A DNA stretch of 53,755 bases from Gemella cuniculi DSM 15828 (GTDB taxonomy: Bacteria > Bacillota > Bacilli > Staphylococcales > Gemellaceae), in the NCBI RefSeq assembly GCF_000425665.1, contig NZ_AUDW01000019.1, positions 1 through 53,755 of the forward strand. Direction: 5' to 3'. Both the position numbers and the translations under genes were made by a program. Position 1 is the stretch's first letter. Every line of letters begins with the position of its first letter. The notes beneath the pieces were generated by a model. The model was not told the DNA's origin. It saw only the letters and a list, made by a program, of their open reading frames with translations, and did not search any database. Below, piece after piece: positions 33,277-42,324 of this stretch.

Positions 33277-35460
33277 ATGCAACAAAATAATTGTTATTCA
33301 TATACGAAGAAAAAAATAGACTTACTTAACAAAAGACTTTTGGTTATAAAAAGGGATGGGCGTAAAGTAAGATTTGATGCTGAGAAAATTTATAAAGCAA
33401 TAGAGAAAGCAGTTTTGTCAGTTTTTGGAAAAAATCATAGTATTAATATAAATAATATTGTAGATAACGTCATTATAGAAATTGCTAATAGATTTAAAGA
33501 AAATATTAAAATTTATGAAATCCAAAATATTGTAGAACATACGCTTATAACGTTAGGAGAAACTGCAATTTATGAAGAATACATAGGATATAGAAGTGCT
33601 CGTGATATTGAACGTGAAAAGAGTTTAGATATAAATGTAGCTATTGAAAAATTAGTTAACAGAGATGAAAGTTTAGTTAATGAAAATGCTAATAAAGATA
33701 GTTTGGTTTTTAATACACATAGAGATTTAACGAGTGGGATAGTGGCGAAAGCTATTGGATTAAAAATGTTACCAAAACATGTTGCTAATGCACATCAAAA
33801 GGGGGATATTCACTATCATGATTTAGATTATTCACCATATCAACCACTTACTAACTGTTGTTTAATTGATTTCAAAGAGATGTTAACAAAAGGATTTAAA
33901 ATTGGAAATGCTGATGTAAGTAGCCCGAAAAGTATCCAAACTGCAACAGCACAAATGGCTCAAATTATTGCGAATGTGGCTTCGAGTCAATATGGTGGGT
34001 GTAGTGCTGATAGAATTGATGAAGTGTTAGCACCATTTGCACGCCTTAATTACGAAAAGAATTTGCAGATGGCTCGTGAGTGGATAGAAGGCGAAGAAAA
34101 ACAAGAAAGATTTGCTAAGGAAAAAACTAAAAAAGATATTTATGATGCAATGCAGTCTTTAGAATATGAGATAAATACTTTATATTCATCACAAGGGCAA
34201 ACGCCATTTACTTCATTAGGCTTTGGTCTTGGAGAAGGGTATTTTGAAAGAGAAATTCAAAAAGCTATTTTGAAAGTAAGAATAGAAGGACTAGGAAAAG
34301 AAAAGAGAACGGCAATTTTTCCTAAATTGATTTTTGTTATTAAAGATGGTCTGAATTTAAAACCAGAAGATCCTAATTATGATGTGAAACAGCTTGCTTT
34401 AGAATGCTCCACTCAAAGAATGTATCCTGATGTTTTGATGTATGATACATTGGTGAAAATCACAGGTAGTTGTAAAACTCCAATGGGATGTCGTTCGTTC
34501 TTACCTGCATGGAAAGATGAAAATGGAGAGTTAGTAGAGAGTGGGCGTATGAATCTCGGAGTTGTAACTTTAAATTTGCCAAGAGTTGCACTTGAATCAA
34601 GAGGTAATAAAGAGGAATTTTGGCATATCTTTAAAGAGAGATTAGGAATTTGTAAAGATGCACTAGATTACAGGGCAAAACGATGTGGGGAAGCAAAACC
34701 ACAAAATGCTCCTATTCTTTATATGCATGGTGCTTTTGGAAAGAGACTAAAACCAGAGGACAAAGTTAAGCAACTTTTTGATAAGCAAAGAGCAACGTTA
34801 TCTTTGGGTTATATAGGATTGTACGAAGTTGCTAGTGTATTTTATGGAGGAAATTGGGAAAAAAATCCTGAAGCAAAAGAGTTTACTTTAGATATAATGA
34901 AATATATGAAAGAATGTGTTGAAAAGTGGACTTCTGATGGTGATTATTGGTATAGTATTTATTCGACACCAAGTGAATCACTTACTGACAGATTCTGTCG
35001 AATGGATACTGAAAAATTCGGATTAGTTGAGAATGTTACGGATAAAGAATATTATACAAACTCATATCATTATGATGTTAGAAAAAATCCTACTCCGTTT
35101 GAGAAATTGGACTTTGAAAAAGATTATCCTTATTATGCAAGTGGTGGATTTATTCACTATTGTGAGTATCCAGTATTAAAACAAAATCCAAAAGCATTAG
35201 AAGCGGTATGGGATTTTGCGTATGATAAAGTTGGATATTTAGGAACTAATACACCAATAGATCACTGTTACAAATGTGATTATGAAGGAGAGTTTGAACC
35301 TACGAAAAAAGGGTTTAAATGTCCAGAATGTGGAAATAATGATCCGAAAAGTTGTGATGTTGTAAAAAGAACGTGTGGATATTTAGGAAACCCGCAAGCA
35401 AGACCTATGATAAAGGGTCGTCATAAAGAAATTGTTGCAAGAGTTAAGCACTTAAAATAA
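33277..35460 (+). CDS. nrdD: Anaerobic ribonucleoside-triphosphate reductase
   Basis: Class III glycyl-radical reductase making dNTPs without oxygen. 727 aa: ATP-cone regulatory domain at 15-105 (VIKRDGRKVRFDAEKIYKAI), barrel with HYHDLDYSPYQPLTNC and GCRSFLPAW, a zinc site with CYKCDYEG and CPECGNN, and the radical loop RTCGYLGN with Gly701. GAGGGGGG before ATG. It needs the activase NrdG, whose gene normally follows but is not here; the next gene is unrelated. This supports an anaerobic lifestyle. Confidence 0.96.
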   Translation: MQQNNCYSYTKKKIDLLNKRLLVIKRDGRKVRFDAEKIYKAIEKAVLSVFGKNHSININNIVDNVIIEIANRFKENIKIYEIQNIVEHTLITLGETAIYEEYIGYRSARDIEREKSLDINVAIEKLVNRDESLVNENANKDSLVFNTHRDLTSGIVAKAIGLKMLPKHVANAHQKGDIHYHDLDYSPYQPLTNCCLIDFKEMLTKGFKIGNADVSSPKSIQTATAQMAQIIANVASSQYGGCSADRIDEVLAPFARLNYEKNLQMAREWIEGEEKQERFAKEKTKKDIYDAMQSLEYEINTLYSSQGQTPFTSLGFGLGEGYFEREIQKAILKVRIEGLGKEKRTAIFPKLIFVIKDGLNLKPEDPNYDVKQLALECSTQRMYPDVLMYDTLVKITGSCKTPMGCRSFLPAWKDENGELVESGRMNLGVVTLNLPRVALESRGNKEEFWHIFKERLGICKDALDYRAKRCGEAKPQNAPILYMHGAFGKRLKPEDKVKQLFDKQRATLSLGYIGLYEVASVFYGGNWEKNPEAKEFTLDIMKYMKECVEKWTSDGDYWYSIYSTPSESLTDRFCRMDTEKFGLVENVTDKEYYTNSYHYDVRKNPTPFEKLDFEKDYPYYASGGFIHYCEYPVLKQNPKALEAVWDFAYDKVGYLGTNTPIDHCYKCDYEGEFEPTKKGFKCPECGNNDPKSCDVVKRTCGYLGNPQARPMIKGRHKEIVARVKHLK

Positions 35461-35466
35461 TTTAGT

Positions 35467-35510
35467 CAAAGGAGTGAAAAACTAGTTTTTTAGTTTTTTC
35501 TCCTTTTTGT
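35467..35510 (+). terminator. Terminator of nrdD
   Basis: AAAGGAGTGAAAAACTA pairs with TAGTTTTTTCTCCTTT (with a G-T and small bulge), followed by TT. Confidence 0.75.
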
Positions 35511-35652
35511 GTAAAGTTAGGAGTAAGAGTATATTATTTACTAAAAAATATTTTGAGATTCATATTTAAATAAAATAATAGTCGTATTCCTCTTTACAAC
35601 GATATTTATTTTTGATAAAATCATTAATGATAAGAAAATAGGAGGATTAATC

Positions 35653-36345
35653 ATGGGTAAAATATTTAAAGGTGCATTATTAGGAGCTGCAACTGCAATA
35701 GGGGTATACTACTATAAAAATCCAAAAGAATTAGAAAAACACAAAGAGTTACTTAAAGAAAATGTAAAACTAGGTTTAGGAAAAGTTAACGAGTTAATAA
35801 ATTCTGAAAGCGAAGAAGTAGATCGTGAAGGAGAGGATATTGCCAAAGCAAAACTAGAAGAAGTAACTGCAGCATATAACGAGCAAATTCGTGAAGATGT
35901 TGAAGTAACTGAATTTGTTGAACTAAGAAGTAATGACGAAAATCTAGTAGAGCCGATTGAAGAAGTTGTAGAATTTATTGAAGAGGATGTATTAGAAGAT
36001 CAAGAAAAAAATAATGTTGTAGAAGAGCTTATCAAAGAATATGCACCAGAAGTAAAAGAACAAGCCGAATTAGCTGAAGAAGAAATACAGTTACCACAAG
36101 AGGATGCTCCTGCTCCTACTTCTTCTGAACAAGTAGAAACTTCAAAGGTGGAAGAAGTTTCTAACATAGAGCTGATTGAAGAGGATATTGAAGAAAAGAA
36201 AAATGAATTAAGACAATCATTTGAAGAGCGTTTAAAAATTGCAAAAGAAAATGGAGAGAATGCAAAAGAAGTTCCAATGGAAAAACCAAAAACTACACTT
36301 GATTCAATTGTATCACTATTTTCAACAAAAGAGGATAATAAATAA
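35653..36345 (+). CDS. Acidic protein with N-terminal membrane/glycine-zipper segment
   Basis: 230 aa, AGGAGG before ATG. Not recognised. N-terminus MGKIFKGALLGAATAIGVYYY is a short Gly/Ala hydrophobic segment, likely membrane-associated. The rest is very acidic and coiled-coil-like with many Glu/Val (EEVVEFIEEDVLEDQEKNN, EEDIEEKKNELRQSFEERL). Overall resemblance to YtxH-like stress proteins is weak. Monocistronic, ending at a near-perfect terminator. Confidence 0.65.
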   Translation: MGKIFKGALLGAATAIGVYYYKNPKELEKHKELLKENVKLGLGKVNELINSESEEVDREGEDIAKAKLEEVTAAYNEQIREDVEVTEFVELRSNDENLVEPIEEVVEFIEEDVLEDQEKNNVVEELIKEYAPEVKEQAELAEEEIQLPQEDAPAPTSSEQVETSKVEEVSNIELIEEDIEEKKNELRQSFEERLKIAKENGENAKEVPMEKPKTTLDSIVSLFSTKEDNK

Positions 36346-36373
36346 TTCATATTTGAGATTTGAATAGTAAAGC

Positions 36374-36417
36374 AAAAAGATTAGGTAATCTAAAAAAGAT
36401 TACCTAATCTTTTTTTA
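36374..36417 (+). terminator. Terminator after the acidic protein gene
   Basis: AAAAAGATTAGGTAATCT (36374-36391) pairs perfectly with AGATTACCTAATCTTTTT (36397-36414), followed by TTT. Confidence 0.92.
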
Positions 36418-36482
36418 CTGAATTTTTAAAGATAAGAATTAATAATTATATTTTTAAAAGAATAAAATTTAACTTATATTAT

Positions 36483-36497
36483 TGATAACTATTATCG
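36483..36497. promoter_or_regulatory. Fur-like box candidate
   Basis: TGATAAC-T-ATTATCG matches the 7-1-7 Fur/Zur/PerR-type half-sites TGATAAT-N-ATTATCA at 13 of 15 positions and overlaps a perfect palindrome ATTATCGATAAT (36491-36502). It lies about 107 bp before the -35 of the LRR surface gene, so control is uncertain. Confidence 0.35.
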
Positions 36498-36603
36498 ATA
36501 ATAAAAAATATTTTTTGAAATGAAAATCTTTCCAAAGGTGAATATGAATGAAAACTATTATATAAATTGAAATATATTATTTAAAAATTTTCAATATAAT
36601 TTC

Positions 36604-36633
36604 TTGAAAATAAGTTTTTTTGTGTACTATACT
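36604..36633 (+). promoter_or_regulatory. Promoter of the LRR surface protein gene
   Basis: TTGAAA (36604-36609), 18 nt, TATACT (36628-36633), about 40 bp before ATG. Confidence 0.6.
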
Positions 36634-36672
36634 AATATTAATAAAAATACTATTTAAGGAGGAAGATTTATT

Positions 36673-39600
36673 ATGAAAAGAAAGAAAACAACGCTGGTAG
36701 CAACATCAATATTAACATTTGTTACTAGTCCGTTAATTCCACTGGCAAATCCTATAAATGTTTTTGCAAAAGAGGTGAGTTCGTCTGCTAGTTCAGATGT
36801 AAGTAAAGATGAAGCCATAAAAGGACTTATACCAGAGAGTGAGCTTGCACAAAAAGATGATGATAAAGAAGTTGTAAATATTCCAGATTATAATTTACGT
36901 CGTGGTGTGTGCGAACTTATGGGATATAAAGATATTGATAATGCGATCATAACTAAGAGGGATATGAGAAGAATAAGATACCTGTCACCAGAAGTATGTC
37001 AGGTTCATAATAGTTCTGAGTATGGAGTTAAGGTTAAGAGTATAGAAGGGTTGCAATTTGCTGAAAATTTGGAAAAACTAAGTATGGTTAACCAAAATTT
37101 CAATGATATAAGTCCATTAAAAAATCTTACAAAATTAAAATATTTAGATTTAAGAAATGTAGCAAAGGACAATAAATCTATCAATGATGTATCACCTTTA
37201 AAGAATTTGAATAGTTTAGAATATTTAAATTTATTTAAGGCCGAAATAAAAAATGCAGAAGAATTAAAAGGATTAACTAATCTGAAAACTTTAAACTTAG
37301 GTGCAACAAAAATTAAAGATATAGAATTTTTAAAAAATATGACAGAGATAACTTATTTGAATTTGGAGCATAATAATATTTCAGATGTATCAGCTTTAGA
37401 GAATTTGGTAAAGGTAAAAACTTTATTATTAGATGCAAGACCGAAGACATATTTTGGGGGTGATAATGAAGAACGTATAAAAGATATATCTAGATTAGAA
37501 AAATTAAAAAATTTGGAAGAGTTAGGTGTATCTAATCATAATATTGAAAATATAGACGTTGTTAAAAATTTTAAAAAATTAGTTAAATTCCATGCTACAA
37601 ATAACAATATAGAAAATTTTGAAGTTTTATTATCATTATCAGCTTTACAAGAAGTATGGGTACAGGAAAATAAAAATAATATTATTAAATCAAATGAAAA
37701 TTATGCATTAGCTAAAGAAGTTTTTAGAAAATTGAATAAGGATATCTTAGAAAAACAAGATCAAAATACTATAGAGAATTTACTTAATGGTAATGATAAC
37801 ATAGCTAAATTTTTTGCAAAAGAAACTTTAGATACTCTAAGGGGTTATAAAGAAGAATTGAAAAACAAAGATAAGGTAGCTAATAATCTTTTTAAAAATT
37901 TGAGATTAGAAAATTTATCAGGAACTATAGAAAAAATTGCTAAAGTGAATGATATTAAATTAAAAGTTGGAGAGAGTTTAGAGGATAAATTACCAAAAAC
38001 AGTAAAAGTAAGAGTTAAGGTAGATAAGGAGATAAAAGGTGAGTTAATAAAAAATCCAAACGGAGATATTTTAAAAATAGCAGTAGTTGATAATTCAGGA
38101 AAGCTAGTTAAAGATTCTATAGAGTTAAATTCTAGTACTGGGAAAAAATATGTTGTAAAAGATGGTTTTGTGGAGATTAATGCTAAAGATGCAGCGATAA
38201 ATTATGTTGCATATTCTCTTAACTACAATAACAAAAAAGTTTTTGAATTTTATAATACTCGTATAAATCGTGTTGGTAATATCATAGGTGCAAAAGGTGA
38301 AGTAGAAGTGGATAAAGCTCAGAATATAGATAATTATCTTGTAATTAATATAGATAGAGCTGTAGGAAATAAGGTAGAAGATAAAAAAGATGAAGAAAAA
38401 CCAAAACCAAGTCCAAAAGAAGAGCCAAAAACTGAAATTGGTAATGTAGGAATAGAGAAAGATCAAATATCTTATAAAGTAGTAGATGAGAGTGGAAAAG
38501 ATGTAAAATTGGATAAGCCACTAACAGCTGATGCAGAATACGATAGTAAAGTAGCGACGTATGAAAATGGACTTTATAAATTTAAAAGTACTGGTGATGA
38601 TTGGGAGTATAATATTAAATTAAATTCTGAGCAGTATCAACTTGTAGGAAAATACTCATTTGAAACGTGTTATAATCCAAAACTAGCTAGTAAAAATAGT
38701 TTTGGCAAAATAACAAAAAATGATAAAAGAGAAAACTTTAAACAAACAGGAAATATAAAAGATAAAGATTTATTTGTAATTGTGGTAAAAAATTTAAAAA
38801 ATAATTCTGAAGAAGTGCCATCTGAAAAAGAAGAGAAACCAGATCATAAAAATACAGTACCTTCAAAGCAAACAGATTCAAAAACTTCAGGATTAAAATT
38901 TTTAGACAATAAGTATAAAATTTTCTACAGGGTTGTGGATGAGAATGGTCAAGAGATAAGAGAAAATAATTTTATAAAAGTAGAGAAGTTGAAATCAAGT
39001 TTACCACCACAAAATTTAAATTTAAATAGTAATAATTTTTATGAGTTTATAAATACAGGAACAGAGGGTAAATATGCTATTAGTTTAAATTCTAATAAAT
39101 ATAGACTGGTAGGTGGTAATGGATTTGATATAAAATATGATAAGGTTAGAAATATAGGGGTTTTCAGTAGTATTACTAAAGATGGTGTTGCTACAACTGA
39201 CTTAAATAATATTCCTAATAATTATTTTGAAATTAGAGTTGAAAAAGTTAAAGATCTTAATTTTGGTAATGATGCAAGAATAGGGATTAAAAAAGATAGT
39301 AAAAATAATGTAAGTATTAATTATAAAGTCGTTAATCAAAATGGAAAAGAGATAAAAGATGCGAATTTATTAAGAGCTACAAGTCCTAATAATTTAGATA
39401 TACCTTTGAAATATAACGATGGAATCTATAGTTATACATCTCAAGGACAAGATGATACATTTACCTTAAAACTAACTTCAAGCAACTACACGTTAGCACA
39501 CAGTTACAAATTTAGAGATAAGTATAATATGAAAACATTTAAAGGTGAGATTTCTTCTGTGCAGATAGATAATGAAGAAAGTACAAATTTGGAAAACACA

Positions 39601-40431
39601 CCAGCAAAATTCTTCACAGTAGTAGTTAATGAAAAAAATGTAGTAAGAAATAGAAGTGTAAATTCAAATTATAGTGCATTTAGGTTAGCTGGAGAAAAAG
39701 AGAATTCGGATACAGTAGATGTTGATTTACCAGTAGAATATGATTTATCCTCAGTAAATATCAATAAAGAGGGTGAGTATGAAGTCGTAGGGAAAGTTGC
39801 CCATAGTGATAAAATAAAAAATCCAGAAAATCTGAAATTAAAAATAAGAGTAGTTGTAGAGAAAGATAATAGTACGGGTAAAATTTCACCATGGGAAGAG
39901 CCAGCGTTACCAGAATATAAAGGAGATTTACCAACCGTTTCGGAAAAAGGAGAAGAGAATAAACAAAAAGAATTACCAAAATTTGAAGGTAAAGTGCCGC
40001 AAGTAGAAGAAAAAACCAAACCATGGGAAGAGCCAACGTTACCAGAATATAAAGGGGACTTACCAACCGTTTCGGAAAAAGGAGAAGAGAATAAACAAAA
40101 AGAATTACCAAAATTTGAAGGTAAAGTGCCGCAAGTAGAAGAAAAAACTAAACCATGGGAAGAACCTAAATTACCGGAAGCACCAATTAATTCTTTAAAC
40201 CCAGTGGTAGAACCAGAGCTTCCTGAGTTTCCATTAAATAAAGTGCCAAAAGAAAAATGTCCACAATTAAGTTCTCAATCTTTAAAATCAATAGAAACTA
40301 AAGTTGAAAAATCAGTAAAAATTAAGAATAAATTACCAAAAACTGGGTTGAATACTGTTCAAACAACGACCTTAGGATTAGGATTGTTAGTATTAATAAG
40401 ATTGGTAATGAGAAAAAATAAAGGAAGATAA
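36673..40431 (+). CDS. Internalin-like leucine-rich-repeat LPxTG surface protein
   Basis: 1252 aa wall-anchored protein. Signal peptide to about residue 34; LRR region about 130-330 with 22-residue units (LKNLTKLKYLDLRN, LKGLTNLKTLNLGATKI, VSALENLVKVKTLLLD) of internalin type. After a mixed region (400-560) come three related beta-domains starting near 595, 755 and 875, each with a K-Y-K-V-V-D/N-x-N/S-G-K/Q core and LVGG/LVGK or LAHS turns. Then two tandem 44-residue PWEEP...EEKTK repeats and the sorting signal LPKTG with hydrophobic helix and RKNKGR tail. Anchored by sortase A. Probably binds a host ligand through the LRR. AAGGAGG before ATG. Confidence 0.9.
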   Translation: MKRKKTTLVATSILTFVTSPLIPLANPINVFAKEVSSSASSDVSKDEAIKGLIPESELAQKDDDKEVVNIPDYNLRRGVCELMGYKDIDNAIITKRDMRRIRYLSPEVCQVHNSSEYGVKVKSIEGLQFAENLEKLSMVNQNFNDISPLKNLTKLKYLDLRNVAKDNKSINDVSPLKNLNSLEYLNLFKAEIKNAEELKGLTNLKTLNLGATKIKDIEFLKNMTEITYLNLEHNNISDVSALENLVKVKTLLLDARPKTYFGGDNEERIKDISRLEKLKNLEELGVSNHNIENIDVVKNFKKLVKFHATNNNIENFEVLLSLSALQEVWVQENKNNIIKSNENYALAKEVFRKLNKDILEKQDQNTIENLLNGNDNIAKFFAKETLDTLRGYKEELKNKDKVANNLFKNLRLENLSGTIEKIAKVNDIKLKVGESLEDKLPKTVKVRVKVDKEIKGELIKNPNGDILKIAVVDNSGKLVKDSIELNSSTGKKYVVKDGFVEINAKDAAINYVAYSLNYNNKKVFEFYNTRINRVGNIIGAKGEVEVDKAQNIDNYLVINIDRAVGNKVEDKKDEEKPKPSPKEEPKTEIGNVGIEKDQISYKVVDESGKDVKLDKPLTADAEYDSKVATYENGLYKFKSTGDDWEYNIKLNSEQYQLVGKYSFETCYNPKLASKNSFGKITKNDKRENFKQTGNIKDKDLFVIVVKNLKNNSEEVPSEKEEKPDHKNTVPSKQTDSKTSGLKFLDNKYKIFYRVVDENGQEIRENNFIKVEKLKSSLPPQNLNLNSNNFYEFINTGTEGKYAISLNSNKYRLVGGNGFDIKYDKVRNIGVFSSITKDGVATTDLNNIPNNYFEIRVEKVKDLNFGNDARIGIKKDSKNNVSINYKVVNQNGKEIKDANLLRATSPNNLDIPLKYNDGIYSYTSQGQDDTFTLKLTSSNYTLAHSYKFRDKYNMKTFKGEISSVQIDNEESTNLENTPAKFFTVVVNEKNVVRNRSVNSNYSAFRLAGEKENSDTVDVDLPVEYDLSSVNINKEGEYEVVGKVAHSDKIKNPENLKLKIRVVVEKDNSTGKISPWEEPALPEYKGDLPTVSEKGEENKQKELPKFEGKVPQVEEKTKPWEEPTLPEYKGDLPTVSEKGEENKQKELPKFEGKVPQVEEKTKPWEEPKLPEAPINSLNPVVEPELPEFPLNKVPKEKCPQLSSQSLKSIETKVEKSVKIKNKLPKTGLNTVQTTTLGLGLLVLIRLVMRKNKGR
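39889..40162 (+). repeat. 132-bp tandem repeat inside the LRR protein gene
   Basis: Units start at 39889, 40021 and (partial) 40153 with CCATGGGAAGA. The first two are nearly identical over 132 bp and encode a Pro/Glu-rich 44-residue wall-spanning repeat. Copy number is likely to vary between strains. Confidence 0.9.
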
Positions 40432-40466
40432 TTTGTAGAAAAATTACCACATAAAAAATTATATAA

Positions 40467-40502
40467 ACCATACTACAATTAAATTTGTAGTATGGTATTT
40501 AT
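40467..40502 (+). terminator. Terminator of the LRR protein gene
   Basis: ACCATACTACAA (40467-40478) pairs perfectly with TTGTAGTATGGT (40485-40496), followed by ATTTATAA. Confidence 0.88.
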
Positions 40503-40603
40503 AATACTTATCAAGAGCTAGAAGAAACTATATTTTAAAAGTTAGATACGAAAATTAACCTATGGAAGTGTGATTTTTAAATCGAAATGCAAAGAGATGA
40601 ATT

Positions 40604-40836
40604 AAGAAGTAAAAGAAAAAACTTATATATCTCTCAGACAACATTTTGGCGAGTAATTTTATCACTAGTTTTTGTAGAAATCAAAATTTACATATCTCTC
40701 AAACAGAATACGGTTTATAATTTAGAGCAAAAAAGTTTTGTAGAAATCAAAATTTATATATCTCTCAAACTGGAGTACAATGTGTTGATTTAGCAATGAA
40801 TTTTTGTAGAAATAAAAATTATCCTTATTTCTTACT
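40604..40836 (+). CRISPR. Degenerate CRISPR array 1 (four 36-nt repeats, three spacers)
   Basis: Full repeats at 40669-40704 and 40735-40770 are identical except at two positions; they begin G/TTTTTGTAGAAATC, continue AAAATTTAYATATCTC and end TCAAAC. Outer repeats are half-decayed: 40604-40639 keeps only the 3' half and 40801-40836 only the 5' half. Spacers are 29, 30 and 30 nt. A 36-nt repeat starting GTTTT and ending AAAC with 30-nt spacers is the type II-A format. No cas gene and no tracrRNA was recognised nearby. An apparent small ORF across the array is an artefact of the repeats. Confidence 0.75.
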
Positions 40837-40882
40837 TTTAGGGTGAATACCATTATTTCACAAGAAAAAGGATAATTTTATA
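40820..40882 (-). terminator. Terminator of the HIT hydrolase gene
   Basis: AATTATCCTT (about 40817-40826) pairs with AAGGATAATT (about 40868-40877), with inner short stems. It is read on the minus strand and overlaps the last decayed CRISPR repeat. Confidence 0.55.
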
Positions 40883-40885
40883 GTA

Positions 40886-41317
40886 TTAGTTCTCTAAGTT
40901 TTCAATGATAGATTGTTGAATTTCTTGTAATTCATTAGCTTCTAGTTGTTGTGGAGGCCATTTCACTTCTAAATTATCGAAGTTAGCATCTTTATCTTTG
41001 TAACGAGGTACTATGTGAAAATGTAAATGAAAAACACTTTGTCCAGCATATTCTTCATTATTTTGAAAAATATTGACTCCATTGCAATTATAAGCAGCTT
41101 TTACTGCATTTGCAATTTTTGGCAATACTTTACCAATATTAGCTGCAACTTCTGGATCACAATCAAAAATGTTACGACTATGTTTTTTTGGAATAACTAA
41201 AGTGTGTCCTTTAGTTATTGGGAAAACGTCTAAAAAACTATAGACATGTTCGTCTTCATAAACTTTGTAACTAGGAATTTCTCCATCAATAATTTTTTCA
41301 AATATAGTTTTTTCCAT
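40886..41317 (-). CDS. HIT-family nucleotide hydrolase
   Basis: 143 aa from ATG at 41317 (AAGGAG 8 nt upstream; an earlier GTG abuts that site). Histidine triad HLHFHIVPR, with FEKIIDGEIPSYKVYEDE and FLDVFPITKGHTLVIPKKH typical of the Hit/HinT branch. Hydrolyses nucleoside phosphoramidates or AMP-lysine-type compounds. Lies 12 nt after the purine nucleoside phosphorylase gene, so a small nucleotide-metabolism operon. Confidence 0.92.
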   Translation of the reverse strand: MEKTIFEKIIDGEIPSYKVYEDEHVYSFLDVFPITKGHTLVIPKKHSRNIFDCDPEVAANIGKVLPKIANAVKAAYNCNGVNIFQNNEEYAGQSVFHLHFHIVPRYKDKDANFDNLEVKWPPQQLEANELQEIQQSIIENLEN

Positions 41318-41329
41318 GGTAATCACTCC

Positions 41330-42154
41330 TTATTTTAAATTTTCTAATGTTTCAATAAGTAATTTTTTCAAATTAATACTAATTTGTTGAGCAGTTTTTA
41401 AGACATGTTCGTGGTCGTGTTTTTTTTCTTGAATACCAGTTGCCATATTAGTAGCACAAGCAAGAACTGCGACAGGAAGTTTTGCATGATTAGCAGCGAT
41501 TACTTCGGGTACTGTAGACATACCTACAAGATCGCATCCCATAGTTTTAAATGCTTGAATTTCTGCACGAGTTTCAAAGTATGGACCTTGGAAAAATCCA
41601 TAAGTTCCTTGTGGTAATCTAATATCTAATTTTCTAGCAGAAGATTTTAGAGTTTCAACTAAATATGGATCAAAAGGAGTTGTCATATCCACGAATCTTT
41701 CTCCAAGGCGTGAGTCGTTTTCTCCCATTAGAGGATTAGCGCTTACAAGAGAAATAAAATCATCAAGGCAGACTATTTCCCCTTCGCTAAAATCTGTGTT
41801 AATTGCTCCACAAGCGTTGGTTATGAACAATCCTTTTACTCCTAAATACTTTACAACATAGGTCATAAAAGCAACATCTTTCATACTATATCCTTCATAG
41901 TAGTGAAGTCTACCGTTAAGGACAAGAACATTTTTTCCAGAAATTTTTCCAAAAGTAAGTTTATTTGCATGCCCTTTTACGTGATTTGTTCTTTTATTTC
42001 CTGGGAAAAGAGGAATAGCTTCATATCCAAGTTCTTGTTGATCTTCTAGTTCAAGTGTAATACCACTTCCCAGAACCACAGCGTAATCAATAGGTTCATT
42101 AAAATATTTTATTATATAATTGGCAGTTTCTACGATATTATTGTAATAGGTCAT
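41330..42154 (-). CDS. punA: Purine-nucleoside phosphorylase
   Basis: 274 aa from ATG at 42154, which has AGGAGG 7 nt ahead; ten more in-frame residues upstream are not translated. Trimeric PNP family: VLGSGITLELED, GRLHYYEGYSMKDVAFM, TNACGAINTDF, GPYFETRAEIQAFKTMGCDLVGMSTVPEVIAA. Splits inosine and guanosine with phosphate to free base and ribose-1-phosphate. It is divergent from the BMP-type nucleoside transporter, so uptake and use are neighbours. Confidence 0.93.
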   Translation of the reverse strand: MTYYNNIVETANYIIKYFNEPIDYAVVLGSGITLELEDQQELGYEAIPLFPGNKRTNHVKGHANKLTFGKISGKNVLVLNGRLHYYEGYSMKDVAFMTYVVKYLGVKGLFITNACGAINTDFSEGEIVCLDDFISLVSANPLMGENDSRLGERFVDMTTPFDPYLVETLKSSARKLDIRLPQGTYGFFQGPYFETRAEIQAFKTMGCDLVGMSTVPEVIAANHAKLPVAVLACATNMATGIQEKKHDHEHVLKTAQQISINLKKLLIETLENLK

Positions 42155-42251
42155 AGATAAGTCCTCCTGAAAATGCTTTATCAAATAATTATATCATATA
42201 TTAAAATAAAAATGTATAATTTTAAAAATATATATAAAATTAAAAAATATA

Positions 42252-42280
42252 TTGAAATTGCTTTCATTATGTGGTATCTT
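42252..42280 (+). promoter_or_regulatory. Promoter of the first BMP lipoprotein gene
   Basis: TTGAAA (42252-42257), 17 nt, TATCTT (42275-42280), 44 bp before ATG. Confidence 0.6.
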
Positions 42281-42324
42281 GTTACTATAAGTTATGAATA
42301 TAGAGATAAAACAAGGAGGATATT

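Noticed and set aside
40587-40793. 68-codon frame with two FVEIKIYISLK repeats
   Set aside because: It is the translation of the CRISPR repeats, spans the spacers and has no ribosome site.
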